Source: Enoplolaimus lenunculus (taxonomy: Eukaryota > Nematoda > Enoplea > Enoplida > Thoracostomopsidae). Taken from it: 64,000 nucleotides of DNA. The stretch's first letter is position 1; each line of letters opens with the position of its first letter. Shown in pieces: positions 56,847-64,000 of this stretch. Location of the stretch: the NCBI GenBank assembly GCA_030248215.1, contig JASANG010001656.1, positions 124,001-188,000 of the forward strand. Direction: 5' to 3'. The translations under genes and the position numbers were made by a program. The notes under the pieces are model-generated. The model was not told the DNA's origin. It saw only the letters and a program-made list of their open reading frames with translations, and made no database searches.

Positions 56847-57582
56847 ATTTAGTCTGACGCCAATCGAATGGAGACAAAAACAATCGAAAGCGTATGCAAG
56901 AACAGAATAGGGTATAAATATATGTTTCCGAAATATTTGGAAAATCTTGAAAAAAGGTCACTTTTAACCTGCAGAGGTTACAAAAATTTTCTCGCTCGCT
57001 ATGCTTGTTTGCTAAAAACAATTATACACAGTAATCCCGTTTTGAAAGAGAATCCTGCATGATTACGACACTGATAACCGGATGCGGATGCATGCTTCGG
57101 TCCAAATTCTTCGTGGTATGTGTGCCGATAGCTGTGTGCGGCAGAAGCAGCTACACTTCTGTGGGGGGATCCGTAAACAAATTTTGGGTCTTTTCCGTTA
57201 TCCTCCAGCTACATTTGCCCAAAAATGATTGGATTTTGAAAATTTTTGCATATCTAAGCTTCTTATGACCTCGTCTGATCATTCTACGTCCAAACTGGAT
57301 TTTTTTGGTAAATACAATTTTAGACGTCCGCAAATCACTGGCAGCGCGCCAAATCAGTTATTTGACCATAACTTGTTAGCCAGACGTCTGATTGCGAAAA
57401 ATTTTACACCATTCGATTCAGTTCTACAATCTGCGTCGAATGATGTGTCTAACTATTTGACAAAAAATAAACCTAATAGAATGATGGACCAAAAAATTGT
57501 CGACGTGACGAGATTTCGAATTTACAACTAGGTTGTTGTGTTCAGCACTGGATTCAGAAGTCTCGGACATGGGTGCGGTCTG

Positions 57583-57728
57583 GTAAACGTGTATGAAACG
57601 CAATTTGTACTGTGCGCTATTTATGTGCCAATTTTCTGAGGGGGAAATTGTAAGGTAATATTTTATCATTTTAACACAAAAACTTTTCTGACGTTAGCGT
57701 ACGCCCTCCGCCCCATCTACAACCGCTA
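57583..57728. repeat. family E repeat
   Basis: AAATTGTAAGGTAATATTTTATC and TGACGTTAGCGTACGCCC blocks match the copies near 10.7 and 38.5 kb (given here in part). The stretch 57729-58466 holds nothing else recognised. Confidence 0.5.
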
Positions 57729-58466
57729 GTGGTTGTGCGATGAATTGTCATGATGTACCAAATTTTTTATTTTCATAAGGACCCAACAGTGACCCTGTAG
57801 CCAGATTGGTGGCACTCATTCTGTGAGTTTCATTTCCGACTTAAAATATTCCGATTTCAAAATAAATTGAATAAAATTTTGTCATTATAACCATCATATA
57901 TTGTTTTATTGTCTATATCTCTGAGTTAACTCAGCTGAACGGTAATAACGGGCGTACACAAAAGGCAACACCGATGGTATCCCTGAAGGTTCTAGTCTGT
58001 TAATAGAAACAGAGCCACGTAGAGCCACGTTGATAATATTTATATAGGCGTCCTGGCTTCTAGAGTCAAACAGATTTGCTCGTTAGCTCGCAAAAATGTT
58101 TCAATAATTAAACCTCATACCCTTTCCGAATGAAGTCCAAGCTAGCGCCCTTCTGTTAGCAGGGTCTTCGTTGCAAATGTGCCCACTGTCCCCCGTAAAG
58201 CTGCAACAATTTATTGCGAAAGTTAAGCTGAAGTTTCCGGATGATGTTTTTCAGCTAATTATGACGCAGCTTTTCAGACATTGTAATATTGTGTGACAAT
58301 GGCCACCCCCCCCCCGCGCGGGTACGTTTTTGCGTCATTAATTGTTGACAATTTTGCTGGGGGTAATATTCCGACTCGTTCGTTTGAAGAGGTAGGAATT
58401 TACAAAAGTAAGGGTGGTCGTATGCGAGAGGTGTGGAACCGCAGCAGGAAGTAGAGTATCCGTGTG

Positions 58467-58775
58467 TTAACCAAACGTGAAGGCCAGGGTTGGTGTTAGG
58501 ATAGTCGCAACCGACCAAACAGATCCGAGGGGGCCTCCACTAAAATGTTTCACAGCTGTATAACTTCGTGGTCCATAAAAAAGTTTCAATTTGCCAACAC
58601 ATGGTCCACAAGGATCGCTCCAATAAGAGAGTTTTGGCGGCGCTTCCTTTGTGGTCCAGGAAAACATTTTCACTTTGCGATGATGTCCACGAACGGACGG
58701 GACGCCCCAATTGGAGGGTTTAGGAGGCGCTTCCGCCGCACTGGTAAAGGCCAATGTTTTGGAGCATGTAAACAT
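58467..58775 (-). CDS. candidate exon with internal repeat, unknown function
   Basis: On the minus strand the frame stays open for about 100 codons in a region richer in GC than its surroundings. It contains a diverged tandem duplication of about 29 codons: one unit begins EAPPKPSNWGVP and carries KVKMFSWT; the next begins EAPPKLSYWSDP and carries GKLKLFYGP; a partial third reads AVKHFSGGPLG. The DNA copies differ at roughly a third of positions yet keep frame. An acceptor-like TTGGCCTTTACCAG lies just upstream on the same strand. No family recognised and no neighbouring exon found. Confidence 0.25.
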   Translation of the reverse strand: MFTCSKTLAFTSAAEAPPKPSNWGVPSVRGHHRKVKMFSWTTKEAPPKLSYWSDPCGPCVGKLKLFYGPRSYTAVKHFSGGPLGSVWSVATILTPTLAFTFG

Positions 58776-58802
58776 GAGCGACAGGACGATTGCGGAACTT
58801 AG

Positions 58803-60230
58803 AGACTGTGAGACTTAAACTTAGATTTTGGCGTAGGTTTGGGCTTAGTGGGCAGGCCCTCGTAGTAGATTAGGGCAGAAATAGATTTTGCCTATGCTTT
58901 TGTTAGCCACGTGAAGCGGCGCGCAGCGGCGTCCGGCTGCGCTTGGGGCGTGCGACACAGTAAAGTATAGCGCAACCCTTAGGCTTAGGTTTTTACTAAC
59001 AGCTCAATTTACAGTTTAGGTTTACAAAAACCCTCAAGTTTCAAACACCCACACATCAATAATTACCTGGTGTACGCATGATAGTGTGGAAGTTGCCTGG
59101 GGAACATTTGCTTTCTATCAAATTAACTTTAGCGTTGAACGGTAAACACGAACCTTATTTTAGCACGCGCGATAATTTCTTTGTTTCCAAAACACTGCGT
59201 ATCTCTGCTTTCACAAGCCAAGCATGGCCTATCAAAGCATGTGACAATTATCCGCAGACAAAGCCAAAACCCCGCGTGTATGGAAATAACTGCGATTTAG
59301 CACATACACGCGCGCGCGCGCGCGAATGACTTTATTTATTAAACTGATCACGCATATAAAAAGCTATTGCAATTGAGGCTCGAAAAATACGACGACGGCG
59401 AAGTTAGGTTTTTTTGACCTGGGCGCTCTCGGCAGATAATATACCGTGTGCTGTCTCGCGTTTTTTTCTACTTCTTAAACGGCGTATATCTTAGGCCATT
59501 TTTCTAAAAAAGGGACAAACAGGGTAGAGTTAAACCCAGCGTGAAATAGTTTTCAGTTATTTTTTAATTTGATAGGATTAAAAACTGTAAATTTTATAGA
59601 ATTTCAACATCTTTTCAAAAATTATGAGTCCCTCAACGAAGACAGCTTGAAACCCGATAACTGTTTGAGCTGTCTGTTGGCCGAGATATAAAACTCTGGC
59701 CAAATTGTGTCCGCTCTAGAAAATTTTTAACCTTGCCAGTAACTCATCGAAAACCCTTGTATGCCGCTCCTGAAAAATATTTAGCTCCCGCTCACACAAT
59801 GAACTGGTTACTGGTCTGTATAAGAAAAATGATGCGAGGAAGATACACGCATTGAAATTTCAGGAGACATGAAAAAAGCACTTTGACAGGGTTTTAGAAT
59901 ACACCGACCTTAATCGTATGGGCCAAACAAAATTTTCACACAATTTTGAAATGATATTATTGATCCCTCTTGGAATGAAATCCATGTGCCTATATGCACT
60001 CTGCTATTAAATGCTATAAACCGTATATTTTGTAAAGTTGTTTACTTTTTTGAACCGGGGCTAAAAATCGGTTTCATGTCTTGATTTTGAAATCATCTTT
60101 AAATTTTAATGGTTAAAAACTTAAAGGCGTACGGCAAAAACAATGCTGTATATAGAACGGTTGTGTGGGTTTGTATGATAAATAATTGTTTTTTGGTTTG
60201 GCATAAATAAGTTATGATAAGCAAAAAATG
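58803..60230. other. spacer, no supported gene
   Basis: A family H right end (GTATAGCGCAACCCT) lies at 58963-58980, a (CG)n run at 59310-59323 and a family D fragment at 59698-59818. Confidence 0.4.
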
Positions 60231-60237
60231 ATAATAC

Positions 60238-60406
60238 AGGCTTATAGCCTGCTCACCTTGCTAGGATGGCCAAACATTTCTTGGGAAGGGTATACAAGTG
60301 TATTCGGTAACTTATAATCAAGGTTGAAAATTTTTCTGGGGGGGGGGGGCAAAATTTTTTCAGGTTGCACTGAGGCCCCGTGGCAGGTTCTTGGTTGCGG
60401 GCCCGT
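60238..60406. mobile_element. family D element
   Basis: AGGCTTATAGCCTGCTCACC to TTGGTTGCGGGCCCG; flanks TGATAATAC and TGATAGTAT suggest a 9-bp duplication. Confidence 0.65.
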
Positions 60407-60639
60407 GATAGTATCGAGTAAAAAGCCAGAGGTTCACTGTCCCTTGGTATCTATCGAAAATTACCCTGTGACGATTTTTTGAAGGGGTAAAATAGCCTGA
60501 GGGACAGTCGGCCTGTGACACGACATTGGACCTCATTTGGGTTGTGTAATTTTTTAATATGGATCCAAAAACCTTTTTCCGCTCCACTGTGACTTCCAAT
60601 TAAATCAACGAAGAGAACGAATTAGCCATTTGTTGCTAT

Positions 60640-60817
60640 CTCACAGTTGATAACGGTAAACATTAACTGACTCGGAGCCGATTTAATTCCGGGTGAGTTG
60701 ATTAATTAACTCAGAACGAGTTCAATTAATTCTGAATTCGGAATTCTGAAACACCTAATTCAGTGTCAGTGATTCAACTCATTTTGAATTAAACTCAATT
60801 CACTGGAATTTACAGTG
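60640..60817. mobile_element. family G element, right part
   Basis: GGTAAACATTAACTGACTC to GGAATTTACAGTG; the left terminus is missing. It ends about 75 bp before the candidate exon at 60894. Confidence 0.65.
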
Positions 60818-60893
60818 CACCAAAATATTTTGAAAAATTTGTGATTGGGCACAACAATTTGTACAGGAATGTTCCGCCAGAATTTCGTGACAA

Positions 60894-61062
60894 ATGACCA
60901 AAATGAGCACATTGGAACGCTTTAGAATTAACCAATCTCTACAAGAGGCCGAGTCGATTGCGCGTTCTAAACCCGAGTTTATAGAGCCAGCCTTAAAAGG
61001 CCTGGCGTTCGAATACAAATCAATGTTAAAAAGTTTACTTGATCGAAAAGAAACAATGTTTT
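60894..61062 (+). CDS. candidate first coding exon, helical protein of unknown function
   Basis: Reads MTKMSTLERFRINQSLQEAE, then SIARSKPEFIEPALKGLAFE and YKSMLKSLLDRKETMF, up to a GTAGG donor at 61063. The composition (charged, leucine-spaced, no low complexity) looks like a real helical protein. An acceptor-like TTTGTACAG ends at 60866, which could mark an upstream exon or a trans-splice site. A family D element begins about 25 bp after the donor. No family recognised. Its partner may be the exon near 63.3 kb, but the phases do not join directly, so at least one more exon would be needed. Confidence 0.35.
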
Positions 61063-61085
61063 GTAGGATTCGAATACAAACACAG

Positions 61086-61255
61086 ACGCCCGTAGCCAGA
61101 GTGGGACCAGTGGGACTCACCCCCCCCCCCCGGGACGAATTTCAGTCCTCCGTACAAAAAATGTTTAACCTTGTTTGTAAGTCGCGAAAAAATTCTTATG
61201 CCTTTCCTGAGAAATTTTTAGCTCCCACCTAGCAAAGTCAGCTGGCTACAGGTCT
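61086..61255. mobile_element. family D element with poly-C tract
   Basis: GCCCGTAGCCAGAGTGGG to GTCAGCTGGCTACAGG; C run at 61120-61131. Confidence 0.65.
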
Positions 61256-61317
61256 TCAAAAATATGTATTTTGCTTCTGGCTCGTTTCGTTCGCGAAATT
61301 TTCTTCAGTGAGTGCAA

Positions 61318-61634
61318 ATGTTGCCGTCCGTCACCGTGCGGTGCCAACCATCACCCTGCAGTATCGCACGTAAATAACTCACGTACGATAACGCACTGTA
61401 AATTCGAAAGAGTTAATTAATCAATTCAGCTAGCGAGTTAGTTATTTCTGAATTAATATCAGTAAACGTTAACTCACTCTGAGTTGAAATGCTTCTCACT
61501 CTGAAATGAGTTGACGCTCGGTGAGTTAGTTAATTAACTCAGAATGAGTTGAATCACTCAGTATGAGTGCGTATGGTGACGAACAGCGACGGACGGTGAT
61601 GGACGGCGCCGGACGTCAAGTATAGCGCAACCCT
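61318..61634. mobile_element. family H element interrupted by a family G fragment
   Basis: TTGCCGTCCGTCACCGTG on the left, GGACGTCAAGTATAGCGCAA on the right; between them 61394-61570 begins CACTGTAAATTCG and carries GAGTTGA motifs but has lost its right end. Confidence 0.65.
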
Positions 61635-61840
61635 AAAGGATCAAAGTTCAGTGTTCGCTGGGACTCGGGTAGCTGTGTGCACAGCCCAGGCTAAAATAAC
61701 AAATTTTGGTTATAATCCTGTGGCTACATTTATGTGGCTAAATCTAAGCGTTAACCTAAGCCTAATGAATTCAGCGCTCCAGTCCTCGTGGGCAAAACAT
61801 CGGCAGTATTTTGTAATATTTTTGGGTAGTTGGGATCACT

Positions 61841-62180
61841 AGCGGATCCAGAGGAAGAGCGGGCCCCCCAGTCAGAAATTTTTTGCGTCAAAATGATAAG
61901 GTCCCTACCCGCCCCCCTGTAACATTTTAGCCTTCCCTAAAAAGGTTTCAAGCTTGTAACTCATTGGAAACCCTTGAATGCCTTCCTGAAAAAAATTTAG
62001 CCCCCCCCCCTCCAAGCAAGGTGAGCTGGCTACTAACCTGTCCCTACCTTACAATTTTTACCTCTTAGAAAATTTTTTGGTGACAAAATGATAAGGTCGC
62101 AACCTTACAATTTTTGCGTTTCATAACATCTGTCAGCTCGCCCCCACCCGTCAAAAATTTTTGGATCCACCTCTGGCTAC
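61841..62180. repeat. family E repeat interrupted by a family D element
   Basis: GCGGATCCAGAGG to TTTTGGATCCACC, with a family D copy (61911-62040, ending GTGAGCTGGCTAC) between the two TTACAATTTT portions. Confidence 0.6.
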
Positions 62181-62689
62181 CTTGTTAGTGAATTTCAAAG
62201 CAGGGAGTTTGAAAAATACGGACGGTTGAAAAAAGAGCCGTTTCTGTCATTTGATTCGCTGGTGTTTTCATTGGTTGCGCATTGTCCGGGCAGGAAATGA
62301 AGCAATTTCTTGAATTTGATTGGTTTCCGGGACTATTAACGACTATATCGACTCAGGCTTAAAACAATATATGACCATGTAACCAGAGGGGCGTCCGCAC
62401 AAAGTTTAAACTGGAGGGACAACAAGAAAATTCACTCCGAAACTGCCCCCCAAAAGGTGGACGGGTACCTGAGGGTTTCCGGTCAAAGCGATCCTCAATG
62501 GCGTTTTACAAAAACGGTGCCTTCGACGCATTGAGGTCGAACATTGCGTTATTTACGCTTATTTGGCTTCTGGTTTGCTTCACTCACGAGTTTTGCTCTG
62601 CCATTCGGCCCCCCCCGTCTATTTATAGCTGTTTCCGTATACGCTGTTGCGTCCCTGGTTGATGATACCTTACAGGGGTGGCATGCAGG

Positions 62690-62846
62690 ATAGCCAGATC
62701 ACGTTTCTAGGGGGGCTAACAATTTTTCAGGAGCGACATTTAACTGTTTACAATGGCATACAAGCAAGGTTGAAAATTTTCTAGGGTGGCGAAAATGTTT
62801 CCAGGGGAGGGCTTGGCCTCTTGGCCCTCCCCTGGCTACGGGCCCA
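62690..62846. mobile_element. family D element
   Basis: GATAGCCAGATCACG to CCCCTGGCTACGGGCC with TTTTTCAGGAGCGAC inside. From 62847 to 63343 only AT-rich DNA is seen. Confidence 0.65.
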
Positions 62847-63343
62847 GGGGCCTACTCTATCTCACAGACAAGGGGGAGTCGAATACCTCAACTGCGGCCG
62901 TGCTATATCGCTGTTACTTTTTTTTACTTTATTTCATATCTTACAGACCTTTATTAACTATAACGTGCTTTAAATATACCAAGGATGAACTTCCATAATG
63001 ATTTTATCTGCCAAAATTAGCATTAGATTTAATTACCAGCAAAAATCACTCGCTATATTAACTTTTTAAATCAAACTTTAGAGCTTATTCGTACAGCCTG
63101 TAAGTCTGATATATGGTACGTTTACGACGTACATTAATCTTACATCTACTGTTTTGAGTCGAATATTGCTCAGGAACTCAACTCAACTCGATCCATGAGT
63201 GGGCTAACGGTTCAACGAGTTTAGTTATGCATATCAATCAGCAAACTGTAATTGGACTTAAAAAACCTGCTCAACAGTTATTAATGAATTTATCAAACTT
63301 TCAAGTTTGGTAAACTTTAGTTTAAAAATTGCAATTATTGCAG

Positions 63344-63614
63344 CATTTATTTGTTGTGCCAAAAATGCACAAATTGCAATCCAAATCATCATCAGTTAAA
63401 CGCAGTCAAAATCGCTGTATCTCGTACACTATCGAACGACAACGCCACGCGACATTTTGCGTCGCTGCTCACCGACACATGTTGACCCCGTTGCTTGTGA
63501 CTATGGCAACGGCGGCGTTGCTGAGTGCGTTTGCTGTCGGCCCAGGATTCGCAGTAACGCGAGTGACACTGTCGAAACAGGCTGCCGATTTGTCGGACGG
63601 CAGTTCTGTTACAA
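63344..63614 (+). CDS. candidate internal exon with one hydrophobic segment
   Basis: Bounded by an acceptor (AATTATTGCAG) and a strong donor (ACAA|GTAAGA); phase 0 in, phase 1 out, 271 nt. It is clearly richer in GC than its flanks. It encodes a basic, serine-rich start (HKLQSKSSSVKRSQNR), then MLTPLLVTMATAALLSAFAV, long enough to be one membrane span, then a polar end. Without splicing the frame stops at 63631. No family recognised. It may belong to the same gene as 60894-61062, continuing beyond the window. Confidence 0.35.
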
Positions 63615-63689
63615 GTAAGAAAAAACGTTAAAAATTAGTGAAATTTTGAAGTTAAACTTTTGATTTTCGTTTTATCAGCCAGATGGTCG

Positions 63690-63871
63690 ATGTAAAGACT
63701 AGGGGCGGAACGTTTTTCTGTCGGACTGCAATAGAGTAAGCTTAAGCTTTGGACTAATTTTTTTGGTTTGCCTTAGGCTTAGGAATATGCTCGTTTTTAT
63801 GCTTAGGCTTAGGCTTAGGCTTAAGAATATGCGTATAATACTGTTCCGCCCGTGTTCTTTACATTGGTCAG
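63690..63871. mobile_element. family A element
   Basis: GGTCGATGTAAAGACTAGG to GTTCTTTACATTGGTC; TTAGGC core and the TAAGCTTAAGCTTTGGAC block. About 75 bp downstream of the candidate exon at 63.3 kb. Confidence 0.8.
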
Positions 63872-64000
63872 ACAGAGAGTGGGTGTATTTTTAAATTTAA
63901 CACCGTAAACTGATTAGAAGCGTTTGAGAAGCTTATAGAAAAAACCTCATTAATTTTACTGAAAATAGTTTTTGATTACGGTTCAAAATTAATAATATGA

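Overview
The window is nuclear DNA from an invertebrate animal. It is AT-rich, with spliced genes (GT-AG introns, many TTTCAG or TTTTAG acceptors), long repeat-packed introns and no operon, bacterial or CRISPR signal. A tunicate or another soft-bodied marine invertebrate would fit, but the sequence alone does not settle the phylum. The abundant TTAGGC hexamer looks like nematode telomere repeat, yet here it mostly fills the centre of dispersed transposons, so it is not evidence for a nematode. I saw no retrovirus, LTR element, Polinton, LINE or toxin remnant.

The left half (2.7-33.3 kb) holds two plus-strand genes in tandem. The first (2709-21735, 13 exons) encodes a full-length WASP/N-WASP actin-nucleation promoter: WH1, basic region, CRIB, autoinhibitory helix, proline-rich region, two WH2 motifs, central helix and acidic tail. 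The second (24763-33314, at least 7 exons) is a paralogue that begins just before the CRIB. It lacks WH1, has a much longer polyproline region and two good WH2 motifs, and no acidic exon was found. All seven shared intron phases match and two exons have identical lengths, so the pair arose by duplication. Both would act downstream of Rho-type GTPases on actin and Arp2/3; the second may work without WH1/WIP control.

The right half (33.3-64 kb) is gene-poor. It has only weak coding candidates (56.6, 58.5, 60.9 and 63.3 kb) and many repeats: a 24-bp palindromic satellite (50.2-50.7 kb), a (CAA)n tract, a hAT-like element with a perfect 8-bp target duplication, and a 65-bp-arm hairpin.

Short non-autonomous DNA transposons fill introns and spacers throughout. 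The main families are: (A) and (B) GGCCCATGT-ended elements with TTAGGC-type cores and 8-bp target duplications; (C) GGCCCRTATTCTCAA elements; (D) GGCCCGTAGCCAG elements of about 160 bp; (E) GGATCC-linked fragments; (F) TA-flanked TGACCCGAATAAG elements; (G) CACTGTAAATTCC elements with repeated GAGTTGA motifs, mostly flanked by TA; (H) GAGTTGCGCTAT elements with GC-rich cores; and a TTAA-flanked, piggyBac-like family that carries a tRNA-Gly-derived segment. Several are nested in one another.
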